A stretch of DNA of 64,000 nucleotides from Gemmatimonadota bacterium (lineage in GTDB: Bacteria; Gemmatimonadota; Gemmatimonadetes; Gemmatimonadales; Gemmatimonadaceae), in NCBI GenBank assembly GCA_040388625.1, contig JAZKBK010000002.1, forward strand, positions 124,001 to 188,000, given 5' to 3'. Each line of letters starts with the position of its first letter. The stretch's first letter is position 1. The notes beneath the pieces were generated by a model, which had not been told where the DNA came from, ran no database searches, and saw only the letters and a list, made by a program, of their open reading frames with translations. This document shows positions 40,744 to 48,535 of this stretch, piece by piece. The translations under genes were made by a program, and so were the position numbers.

Positions 40744-43074
40744 GTGCGCATTCGTCTTTTCTCAGCGCTGACATTCCTTGCGACAGCCTTGCCGTGCACG
40801 CCCGCGCTGTCAGTCGCGCAACGTGCCGCATCCGCGGTGCCGACGCCGGCTTCCGTGATCGGCTTCGCGCCCGGCACAGACAGGAAGCTTCCGGAATGGA
40901 AACAGGTAGTCGCGTACTTCCACGCGCTCGAAAAGGCGTCGCCGCGAATTCAGGTGCACACACTGGGCAAGACGACGCTCGGCCGGCCGTTCGTCGCCGC
41001 TTACATCGCCGACTCTGCAACGATCGCGAATCTCGCGCATTATCGCGGCATCCAGCGCCTGCTCTCGGATCCACGGCTAACGACGCCGGGACAGGTCACC
41101 AGGCTCCAGGTCGATGGCAAGCTCGTAATCCTCGTCACGTCGAGCATCCACTCCACGGAAGTCGGCGGCATACTCACGCCGATGGTGCTGGCCCAGAAGC
41201 TGGTGGGAGACGAGGACGACAACACGCGCTCCATCCGGCGCAACACCATCGTGATCCTGGTTCCGTCACTCAATCCGGACGGCGTGGACATCGTGCACGA
41301 CTGGTACGCGAGCTCCATGGGCACGCCGTGGGAAGGAAGCGGACCACCTGTGTTGTACCATCACTACACGGGCCACGACGACAACCGCGACTGGTACGCG
41401 TTCACCCAGGTCGAGACGCAGATGGTGATCGACTCGCTGTACAGCCCGTGGCATCCGGCGATCGTCAACGACATCCATCAACAAGGATCTTCAGGCACGC
41501 GGCTCTTCATTCCGCCATACATGGATCCGATCGAGCCGAACATCGATCCCATCCTCATGGCGGGCGTAGCGCAGATGGGCAAGGCGATGACGTGGCGCAT
41601 GACGTCCGACGGATTCGTCGGCATCGCGAACAACACGTCGTACGATGCGTGGACTCCGGCGCGCGCGTATCAGCACTATCACGGCGCGATCCGCATCCTG
41701 ACCGAGACGGCCAGCGCGGATCTCGCCTCGCCGATCGACGTACCATTCGATTCACTTCGCCCCGGCTACAATGTCGACCCCAAAAAGACCGGTGTCGATT
41801 TCCTCACCACGTGGCCCGGTGGCAGATGGACCATCGGCGACATCGTTCGCTATCAGACCGCGGCAACGATGGCGTTGCTCACGCAAGCCGCTGCCGATCA
41901 CATCGAATGGGTGCGCACATATTCGCAGGTCGAGCGCAACGCAGTGATGGGCAATCGCGCGCCGGGACGAGAAGATTGGCCTGCGACGATCGTGATTCCA
42001 GCGGAGGCTGCGCGCGACACCGCGATCAACGCGGCGCTCGGCATTCTGCAGCGCGGACGGGTTGAAGTGCGTCGCGCTAAATCTGCGTTCAGTGCAGATG
42101 GAAAGCAGTTTCCGTCCGGAAGCTATCTGATCTACACTGCGCAGCCATACGCTGCGTTCGCGAAGACGCTGCTCGAAGACCAGCACTACCCGAATCTGTT
42201 CGAGTATCCCGGCGGTCCGCCCAAGCGTCCGTACGATGTCACGGCGCAGACGCTGCCGCTGCTGTACGGCTTCAACGTGTCGTTCGTGCGCGACTCCGTC
42301 ACGGTTGCATCGACACCACTTGCTCCGGTTCGCGCGATTCCCTGGGTCGCGAAGGGGCTCAGCAACAACAAGGCGCGCCGTATCGCGATGTTCCAGAACT
42401 GGGCACCGTCGATGGATCAGGGATGGACGCAGTGGGTGTTCGATCAGTATCACGTTCCGTACACGCTGATTACGGCAAAGGACATTCGCGCCGGCAATCT
42501 CAGCTCTCGCTTCGACGCGATAGTGCTGCCGGATCAGAATGCACGCCAGATCGCCGGCGGCCCGCGCGGTGCATATCCGGATTCGCTCAAGGGCGGACTC
42601 GGCGACGATGGAGCGAAGCAGCTGGCGGCGTTCGTAAATGCCGGCGGTACTCTCGTGGCATTCAACGCTGCGAGCAATTACGCGATCGAAGCGCTGTCGC
42701 TACCAGTGAAGAACGTACTTGCCGATGTGCGGCCGAAGGATTTCTACGCGCCAGGCTCGCTCTTCAGGGTCGAGTTCGATCGCGCCAATCCTCTCGCGGA
42801 TGGCATGACGGCACCGACGCCGGCAGTCTGGTTCGAGGGTGGCCCGGCGTTCGAAGTAACCGATCCATCGCGTGCAACTATCGTCGCACGCTATCCTGCG
42901 CAGGGTGATCCACTCCTCTCCGGCTGGCTGCTCGGCGCAGACCGCATCAACGGCAAGGGCGCGATGGTGGACGTGAAGCAGGGCAAGGGACACGTCGTAC
43001 TGTTTGGATTCCGCCCGCAGTACCGGGCGCAGAGCATGTCGACGTATCCGCTGGTCTGGAATGCGTTGAGGTAA
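40744..43074 (+). CDS. M14-family carboxypeptidase-like metallopeptidase, exported
   Basis: GTG at 40744 (VRIRLFSALTFLATALPCTP) gives a signal peptide and 776 residues; the frame is open to 40678. The zinc peptidase domain has SSIHSTEVGG (histidine and glutamate ligands near 136-139), NPDGVDIVHDWY, DNRDWYAFTQVE, DIHQQGSSGTR (third ligand near 245) and the catalytic glutamate in RILTETAS (about 320). The C-terminal 250 residues form a Rossmann-like, class I glutamine-amidotransferase-fold domain (RRIAMFQNWAPSMDQGWTQW, ALVLPDQ-like AIVLPDQ), common in this M14 branch. It ends before a strong terminator. Probable peptide scavenging. Confidence 0.87.
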   Translation: MRIRLFSALTFLATALPCTPALSVAQRAASAVPTPASVIGFAPGTDRKLPEWKQVVAYFHALEKASPRIQVHTLGKTTLGRPFVAAYIADSATIANLAHYRGIQRLLSDPRLTTPGQVTRLQVDGKLVILVTSSIHSTEVGGILTPMVLAQKLVGDEDDNTRSIRRNTIVILVPSLNPDGVDIVHDWYASSMGTPWEGSGPPVLYHHYTGHDDNRDWYAFTQVETQMVIDSLYSPWHPAIVNDIHQQGSSGTRLFIPPYMDPIEPNIDPILMAGVAQMGKAMTWRMTSDGFVGIANNTSYDAWTPARAYQHYHGAIRILTETASADLASPIDVPFDSLRPGYNVDPKKTGVDFLTTWPGGRWTIGDIVRYQTAATMALLTQAAADHIEWVRTYSQVERNAVMGNRAPGREDWPATIVIPAEAARDTAINAALGILQRGRVEVRRAKSAFSADGKQFPSGSYLIYTAQPYAAFAKTLLEDQHYPNLFEYPGGPPKRPYDVTAQTLPLLYGFNVSFVRDSVTVASTPLAPVRAIPWVAKGLSNNKARRIAMFQNWAPSMDQGWTQWVFDQYHVPYTLITAKDIRAGNLSSRFDAIVLPDQNARQIAGGPRGAYPDSLKGGLGDDGAKQLAAFVNAGGTLVAFNAASNYAIEALSLPVKNVLADVRPKDFYAPGSLFRVEFDRANPLADGMTAPTPAVWFEGGPAFEVTDPSRATIVARYPAQGDPLLSGWLLGADRINGKGAMVDVKQGKGHVVLFGFRPQYRAQSMSTYPLVWNALR

Positions 43075-43090
43075 GTTGCAATAGGTGTCG

Positions 43091-43132
43091 AAATCAAAAC
43101 GCGCCTGCGGAAATGCAGGCGCGTTTTGATTT
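43091..43132. terminator. Bidirectional intrinsic terminator
   Basis: AAATCAAAACGCGCCTGC and its perfect 18-base reverse complement flank the loop GGAAAT. A-rich and T-rich outer stem ends give a U-tract in either direction. It separates a plus gene ending at 43074 from a minus gene ending at 43155. It is the clearest intrinsic terminator in the window. Confidence 0.95.
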
Positions 43133-43154
43133 TCCGTATAAGCTCTACACCGGA

Positions 43155-43754
43155 TCAATGAATCGTCTCATGCCGTTCAAGCATCGCCACGAAATCGGCG
43201 ATTCTCCTGGCGCGAGTCTCCGCACGCTTCGCGTTGTGAATGCGGAACAGGATGGCGTAGCGGTTCTGACTGGTTAACGTAGCGAAGAATTTTGCTGCGC
43301 GCGGCTTCGCGTCGAGCGCGGCCTGCAGATCGGGCGGGATTTCGATCGTTGCCTGCGAGGCATACGCCGCATCCCACCGACCGTCCTTCTTCGCGCGCTC
43401 CATCTCGGAGACACCTGCGGGCATCATCTTCCCACTTTCCAGCAGTGCAACCGCCTTGTCGCGGTTGATCACGGACCAGATGCTTCGCGCACCACGAGGC
43501 GTGAACTTCTGAATGAACGTCTCTTCGTCGTATCCCTTTCGCTGGCTATCTATCCAACCGTAACACAGGGCAACGTCGAGCGCCTCGGGGTGCGACACGG
43601 AGGGGATGCCGGATCCTTTCTTCGCGATGCGGATCCAGATCCCCACTGAAGTCGTGTGATGCTCGTCGAGCCACCTGTTCCACGCAACCTGGTCGGCGAA
43701 TGGAACGATCGGAATATCAGTCGGTGCTGCGGCCTTCTTCGACGCTCGCGCCAT
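43155..43754 (-). CDS. YdeI/OmpD-associated family protein
   Basis: The 199-residue protein carries the YdeI-type sequence: VAWNRWLDEHHTTSVGIWIRIAKKGS, ALDVALCYGWIDSQRKGYDEETF, FTPRGARSIWSVINRDKA, and the C-terminal YAILFRIHNAKRAETRARRI. The family is small, cytosolic and of unknown biochemistry, sometimes linked to antimicrobial-peptide resistance in Bacillus. It has no signal. It is 18 bp after the cytochrome gene on the same strand and may be co-transcribed. Confidence 0.9.
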   Translation of the reverse strand: MARASKKAAAPTDIPIVPFADQVAWNRWLDEHHTTSVGIWIRIAKKGSGIPSVSHPEALDVALCYGWIDSQRKGYDEETFIQKFTPRGARSIWSVINRDKAVALLESGKMMPAGVSEMERAKKDGRWDAAYASQATIEIPPDLQAALDAKPRAAKFFATLTSQNRYAILFRIHNAKRAETRARRIADFVAMLERHETIH

Positions 43755-43772
43755 TCAATGCAGGACTCGAAG

Positions 43773-44540
43773 TTACGGCTTGGGCTTGAGTGACTGCATT
43801 GCTCGGGTCGCCCCACGGTCCTTCGGGTCGATCGACAGTGCCTTCTCGAAGCTCTTGATTGCGGTCGCCGTATCGCCGCTGGCAAGTTGCGCAATACCAG
43901 CCTGGGACCACGCGGGCGCGGAGTTCGGTGCGTATTCCAGATTCAGCATGTAGAACTTGAGCGCGTCCGCCACTTTGTTCCGCTGACGCAACGCACTGCC
44001 AACCGCGAACAGTGGAGCTTCACCGAAGTCGTACGACGCGCGTCCGTAGTAACGCTGCCTCAGCTCCCGATACGTTGCGATGGCGGAATCGGTGCCGGCG
44101 GAATCGTAGCGAGTAAGAATTACCTGCTCGAGCGGCCGAGGCTCCATCACACCACGGTGACAGGTGGCGCAGGTGACGACGACAGGTGGTTCCAATCTCG
44201 ATGACAGCTTCGTCAGATAGTCAGCGTTGATGGCAGAGACCATGCGGAGCATCGTACGTGCCTTGTTCTTGTTCGGCTTCACGTCCGATGCAAAGTCGTG
44301 CCGATCACGTGGGATGCTATCATCAGCCATGTGGCAGAATTCGCAGCCCACGCCGAGCGCCCGCGTGAACGTGCCCATCGTATCGAGTAGCGCCTGCCGA
44401 GAGATATCCTTCGGAAAGAACTTGAGGTTCTTTAGAGGCGGCGGTGGACCCTGAGGGCGCTGGTTCTGCGCCCCTATGGTAAGTACCGGAATCGCGATTG
44501 AAGCAATGGCGGCAAATGCAAGAACGCGGAAACGTGTCAT
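43773..44540 (-). CDS. Diheme c-type cytochrome (reaction-centre subunit-like) with TPR tail
   Basis: ATG at 44540 (MTRFRVLAFAAI) gives 255 residues; a longer frame to 44810 lacks a signal. Signal peptide ends near IGAQ. Two haem sites are visible: CEFCH in LGVGCEFCHMADD and CATCH in VVVTCATCHRGV. This layout, with FTRALGVGCEFCH and NKARTMLRMVSAIN between them, matches the photosynthetic reaction-centre cytochrome-like family, which also occurs in non-phototrophs. The C-terminal third has one to two TPR motifs (GSALRQRNKVADALKFYMLN and ASGDTATAIKSFEKALSIDP). Periplasmic electron transfer is likely; no phototrophy gene is present. Confidence 0.9.
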   Translation of the reverse strand: MTRFRVLAFAAIASIAIPVLTIGAQNQRPQGPPPPLKNLKFFPKDISRQALLDTMGTFTRALGVGCEFCHMADDSIPRDRHDFASDVKPNKNKARTMLRMVSAINADYLTKLSSRLEPPVVVTCATCHRGVMEPRPLEQVILTRYDSAGTDSAIATYRELRQRYYGRASYDFGEAPLFAVGSALRQRNKVADALKFYMLNLEYAPNSAPAWSQAGIAQLASGDTATAIKSFEKALSIDPKDRGATRAMQSLKPKP

Positions 44541-44599
44541 GGTTGATCCTGGAAGTTGAGCTCCACAGTCGGTACTGCTGGTGCAGTCTCCACCGTCGC

Positions 44600-44755
44600 C
44601 TAAAACATGCGTGAAACGGGCTGTTTTCGGAAGATCAGCTGGAGCCGCAATTCGACCATGCCGATGCCCGACGCGAAGCCGTCCGGCACCACTCGTACCT
44701 CCTCGAAACCCTCGCGCTCGAAGAAGCCCCCGACTGCGCTGACTTGGGCGAACGG
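44600..44755 (-). pseudogene. Remnant of a GNAT acetyltransferase C-terminus
   Basis: A minus-strand frame of 52 codons closed by an upstream in-frame TGA at 44756-44758 encodes FFEREGFEEVRVVPDG and GMVELRLQL, a typical GNAT C-terminal end. The residues just upstream continue the family pattern only in another frame (ARLVTVRPSQR), and no start is possible. The surrounding 335-bp gap (44541-44875) contains nothing else recognisable. A frameshifted relic is the simplest explanation. Confidence 0.55.
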
Positions 44756-44875
44756 TCACCAAACGCGCCTGAACGGTCCGGAGCGAGCGTAGACGGCTGC
44801 GTAGAAGCATGTGGCGAGCGCCGCGCTATCATGTCGCATGCCAGGCCGCCAGGCGGTCCGACGATGTGCAGGGGG

Positions 44876-45703
44876 TCAGCTGGAGCTACTGATCAGTGCG
44901 GCGATCTCGCGCGAGGTTATCGGCTCGTCCACGAACGTGAACGTGCCGTGCTCCTTCATCTCGCGTGCTGCACGGACAACTGCGGCAAATGCGATACGAG
45001 TGAGTGCGCCGCCAACGCTGATGCGCTTGGCGCCGATCCGCGACAGCCCATCGACGTCGAAGTGCACGCCCTGCATTCCGGCCAGAACGTTCACCGGCCT
45101 GTCCACCGAGCGTATCATGGTCGCTATCTCGGCTACATCCGTCATGCCGGGCGCATACAGAACGTCGGCGCCGGCTTCCTGAAAGGCTTGTAGTCGCTTG
45201 ATGGTATCCGCAAGGTCCTTGCGCCCGTGCAGATAGTTCTCCGCGCGCGCGGTCAACATGAATGGAAACGGTAGCTTGCGCACCTCCTCTACAGCTGCGC
45301 GAATACGATCGACCGAATGCTCGAACGCGTAGATCGGATCGTCGTTGCGGTTGGTGCTGTCCTCGATCGAACAGCCAGCCAGGCCGGCGCCAGCTGCCAG
45401 ACGAATCGTCTCCGCAACGGTTTCCGGATCGTCTCCAAACCCGTTCTCCAGGTCCGCGCTCACGGGCAGTTCCGTCGCGGCGCACAGGTTTGTCGCATGC
45501 GCGATCATCTCGTCGCGCGTGACTCCGTGGTCCTGACGACCAATCGAGTTCGCGTAGCCGACGCTCGTGGTCGCGAGTGCCTCGAACCCAGTGCTTGCCA
45601 GGATTCGCGCGGAGCCGACGTCCCATGGATTCGGAATTACGAAGGCGCTATCGCGGTGATGCAAATCGCGAAACCGTCGTCCCTTCTCTGCCTGCGTTAT
45701 CAT
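44876..45703 (-). CDS. Isocitrate lyase/PEP mutase-family enzyme
   Basis: The 275-residue protein follows the carboxyvinyl-carboxyphosphonate phosphorylmutase/oxaloacetase pattern: FVIPNPWDVGSARILASTGF, ATTSVGYANSIGRQD, PVSADLENGFGDDPETVAETI (magnesium-binding acidic residues), AGCSIEDSTN, FMLTARAENYLHGR and ISVGGALTRIAF. The signature KKCGH of isocitrate lyase is absent. Such enzymes cleave or form C-C or C-P bonds next to carboxylates; the substrate is unknown. It stands alone, 37 bp after a NTF2-like gene on the same strand. Confidence 0.87.
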   Translation of the reverse strand: MITQAEKGRRFRDLHHRDSAFVIPNPWDVGSARILASTGFEALATTSVGYANSIGRQDHGVTRDEMIAHATNLCAATELPVSADLENGFGDDPETVAETIRLAAGAGLAGCSIEDSTNRNDDPIYAFEHSVDRIRAAVEEVRKLPFPFMLTARAENYLHGRKDLADTIKRLQAFQEAGADVLYAPGMTDVAEIATMIRSVDRPVNVLAGMQGVHFDVDGLSRIGAKRISVGGALTRIAFAAVVRAAREMKEHGTFTFVDEPITSREIAALISSSS

Positions 45704-45739
45704 CGTAAAAACTCTCTCTTCAGGAAACGACTGTGCCGA

Positions 45740-46150
45740 TCAGGCTGCGAACAACGGAGCAAGATCGACGTAGATGCGACATTCGTCCGCAAGTGGTGTC
45801 GATGATACGCTGATCGGAATCAGATGAAAGATCGTCACGGCGGGCACAGTTACTTCCTTTCCGTCATGCCTCATGTAGGTAACGACGGCCTCGAGAACCA
45901 CGATGTCGCCTTCGATCCAGGTGCGCCCGGAGTGATGCCGCAGCGACTTGAACGCAGCGAAGAATTGCGCGATTGCATCACGGATCGCATCGCGCCCAGT
46001 CAGCGCGTCGGAGTTGCCGAAGCGAAGTGTGGCGCCCGGTGTGAATACGGCCGCGAAACCGTCTGCATCCTTGTGATCGACGTGGTCCGAATAAAGCGTG
46101 CCAGCCCAGCGAATAACGTCGTCACGTGTGCGGCCTGCATCCTGCGGCAA
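45740..46150 (-). CDS. SnoaL/NTF2-like protein
   Basis: From a TTG at 46150 the protein has 136 residues with the cone-shaped NTF2 fold pattern: VIRWAGTLYSDHVDHKDADGF, FTPGATLRFGNSDALTGRDAI, FFAAFKSLRHHSG and WIEGDIVVLEAVVTY. Members are small hydrolase, isomerase or ligand-binding proteins; the substrate is unknown. No ATG is in frame, so the start is uncertain. The tail (LAPLFAA) is complete. A 12-bp tandem repeat lies just upstream. Confidence 0.82.
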   Translation of the reverse strand: MPQDAGRTRDDVIRWAGTLYSDHVDHKDADGFAAVFTPGATLRFGNSDALTGRDAIRDAIAQFFAAFKSLRHHSGRTWIEGDIVVLEAVVTYMRHDGKEVTVPAVTIFHLIPISVSSTPLADECRIYVDLAPLFAA

Positions 46151-46204
46151 GATGGAACTCCCGTTGAGTGGTAATCATCACAAGATATACGAATCGGCAC
46201 ACGC

Positions 46205-46262
46205 ATCACAGTGCATATCACAGTGCATATCGCAGCGCATGTCACTACGCGTGTCACTGCAT
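46205..46262. repeat. 12-bp degenerate tandem repeat, 4.8 copies
   Basis: Units ATCACAGTGCAT (46205-46216, 46217-46228), ATCGCAGCGCAT, GTCACTACGCGT and GTCACTGCAT decay progressively from left to right. The array spans the gap upstream of the NTF2-like gene and the last codons of the S9 peptidase gene (stop at 46254). The gradient of decay suggests recent expansion on the left side. Confidence 0.8.
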
Positions 46263-48398
46263 CAGCTTGCGCGTGAAGTAGGTCATCTCCAATGCCGTCG
46301 TGTGCGCGCGCTCCTTGAGACTTGCACCTGACCCGTGACCACCTTCTATCACTTCGTAGAACAGGTACGGGATATTCATCGACGCCAGCTTTGCCGCGAA
46401 TTTGCGTGCGTGTTGCGGACCCACGCGGTCATCCTTGGTGGTGGTCCAGATCAGCGGTTCCGGATACTTCACGTTGGCGTGAACGTTGTTGTATGGTGAC
46501 AGGTATTCCAGGAACTTGCGCTCCGCCGGAACGGAAACGCTGCCATACTCTCCCACCCACGAGCTGCCCGCCGCGATCTGCTCGTAACGCAGCATGTCCA
46601 GCAAAGGGACCTGGATGTCCACCGCAGTCCACATCTCAGGATGCTGGGTGAACTCGACGCCCATCAGCAGACCACCGTTCGATCCGCCCTGAATGCCGAG
46701 CCGGCGTGTGCTTGTGATTCTGCGCTTGACGAGGTCCTGCGCAACCGCCGCGAAATCGTCGTATACCACCTGACGATGCGTTTTGAGGCCGGCCTCGTGC
46801 CAGGCCGGACCGAACTCACCGCCGCCACGAATGTTCGCGAGCACCCACACTCCGCCGTGCTCGAGCCACAGCTTGCCGATGTTCGGCGAGTAGTTGGGAG
46901 TCTCCGACACCTGGAATCCGCCGTACGCATAGAGAATCGTCGGATTGTTCCCGTCCAGCTTCATGCCGCGCCGATGTACGACAAAGTACGGTACACGCGT
47001 GCCATCCTTCGACGTGGCTTCGAATTGCTCGACTACATCATTCGACGCGTCGAACTTGGGCGGAAGCGACTTGACCGACGAGAGCGCACCCGACTGCGCA
47101 TCCACCAGCCATACCGAGCTGGGCGTCAGGAATCCGGTAACGCCAAGAAATGCCGTGTTCGAATGCGCATCAGCATCGACGATGCCGATGGTGAGATTGT
47201 CGGGAAACCTGAGCTGGGAGCGTGTCCACCGGTTCGCGGCTGCCGGCGTGTATGTGTAGGCGCGTCCACGCACATTGTCGAGCTGCGTGAGTATGAGCGC
47301 GTTCTTCGTCGTAGCCATCCCACTGATCGACTCCCGGGGGCCGGGCGCTGCAACGAGCGTCGGCGCAAACTTCGCCGGACTCGCGAGCATGGTCGCCAGC
47401 GGTACCGATACGACGGATCCGGCCTTGAAGGCGGTGCCACCAGCTGGTGTCCAGGCTGTGTCCAGCGAAATGATCACTCTGCCCGCAACCATTGCCGACA
47501 CGGACGACTTGAGCGGAAGCGCAAGCTTCTCGAATCCGTTCCTGGTCAGGATGAACTGCTCGGCCTCGAACGTGCTCAGTGGACGGGCCACGAACACTGC
47601 ATGGTTACCGTCGCCATCGTCGAGCGTGAAAGGCGACACGCCATATCCGCCGTCGTTCGCCGTTCCGCGAAACACTTCGGTCGCCGCCGACAGCGGCTGC
47701 CCGCGCTTGATGCGCTTTACAATGTAAGGATATCCCGACTTCGTGATCTCGCCCGGTGCCCACTCGCGCGCGACCAATAACGTGTTGGGATCTTCCCACG
47801 CCACGCGTTGCTTGCCATGCGGTAATACGAATCCACCCGACACGAAACTCGCACTCGGCAGATCGATCTCCCGAACAGTCACGGCATCCTCGCCGCCGTC
47901 CGACAGTTGAACCATGCAACGGCGCTCCGCAGGCTCGGCGCAGGTACTTCCCTTCCAGAACCAGTTCGCCTTCTCTGCCTTGGATAGCGCGTCGAGATCG
48001 AGCACGGTCGTCCATGCCGGTGATGCGCTTCGGTAGCTGGCGAGCGTCGTGCGCCGCCACAGTCCGTGCGTATGCTCTGCGTCCTGCCAGAAATTGTAGA
48101 TCTGACCGCCGATGATCGACGGCGACGGAATGCGGTCACGCGCCTCCGCCAGCTTCACCGCATCGGCGTAAAGCGCAGCATAGTGCGGATCCTTCTCCAG
48201 CACCGCGACGGTCTTTGCATTTTCAGCGTTCACCCACGCCATGGATCGTGGACTGGAAACCTGCTCCAGCCACACAAAGGGATCGTTGCTGACCGCAACC
48301 GACGGATGTGCAGCCGCCCCGGACTGTGCGCCGATGGACGGGCTGGCAAACGTGACGAGCGACGCAGCCAGCGAGAGTGACCGAAACGAGAGTTTCAT
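46254..48398 (-). CDS. Prolyl oligopeptidase-family serine peptidase (S9A), exported
   Basis: ATG at 48398 (MKLSFRSLSLAASLVTFASP) gives a signal peptide and 714 residues. A seven-blade propeller region (about 70-430) precedes an alpha/beta-hydrolase catalytic domain: ILYAYGGFQ, LANIRGGGEFGPAWHEAG, the nucleophile elbow GIQGGSNGGLL (serine about 575), the aspartate in TTKDDRVGP (about 656) and the histidine in IEGGHGSG (about 687). These are S9A signatures. It probably cleaves proline-containing peptides in the periplasm. It follows the DUF5916 barrel gene by 137 bp on the same strand. Confidence 0.92.
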   Translation of the reverse strand: MKLSFRSLSLAASLVTFASPSIGAQSGAAAHPSVAVSNDPFVWLEQVSSPRSMAWVNAENAKTVAVLEKDPHYAALYADAVKLAEARDRIPSPSIIGGQIYNFWQDAEHTHGLWRRTTLASYRSASPAWTTVLDLDALSKAEKANWFWKGSTCAEPAERRCMVQLSDGGEDAVTVREIDLPSASFVSGGFVLPHGKQRVAWEDPNTLLVAREWAPGEITKSGYPYIVKRIKRGQPLSAATEVFRGTANDGGYGVSPFTLDDGDGNHAVFVARPLSTFEAEQFILTRNGFEKLALPLKSSVSAMVAGRVIISLDTAWTPAGGTAFKAGSVVSVPLATMLASPAKFAPTLVAAPGPRESISGMATTKNALILTQLDNVRGRAYTYTPAAANRWTRSQLRFPDNLTIGIVDADAHSNTAFLGVTGFLTPSSVWLVDAQSGALSSVKSLPPKFDASNDVVEQFEATSKDGTRVPYFVVHRRGMKLDGNNPTILYAYGGFQVSETPNYSPNIGKLWLEHGGVWVLANIRGGGEFGPAWHEAGLKTHRQVVYDDFAAVAQDLVKRRITSTRRLGIQGGSNGGLLMGVEFTQHPEMWTAVDIQVPLLDMLRYEQIAAGSSWVGEYGSVSVPAERKFLEYLSPYNNVHANVKYPEPLIWTTTKDDRVGPQHARKFAAKLASMNIPYLFYEVIEGGHGSGASLKERAHTTALEMTYFTRKLMQ

Positions 48399-48535
48399 GG
48401 CCCTTGAGAGTTTGTGGTACGGAGAGAATAGCGCGCCCGCGGGCGCGGCGCCACCGTCACACTCCCACTGCTGTCGTGCGTCGGCGGCTGAAGTCCGTCC
48501 CGGCGCTGGCACCGGCCCGGGATGCGCTGCGGCTG

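Noticed and set aside
46641-47780. 379-aa plus frame
   Set aside because: Antisense to the S9 peptidase; low-complexity composition.
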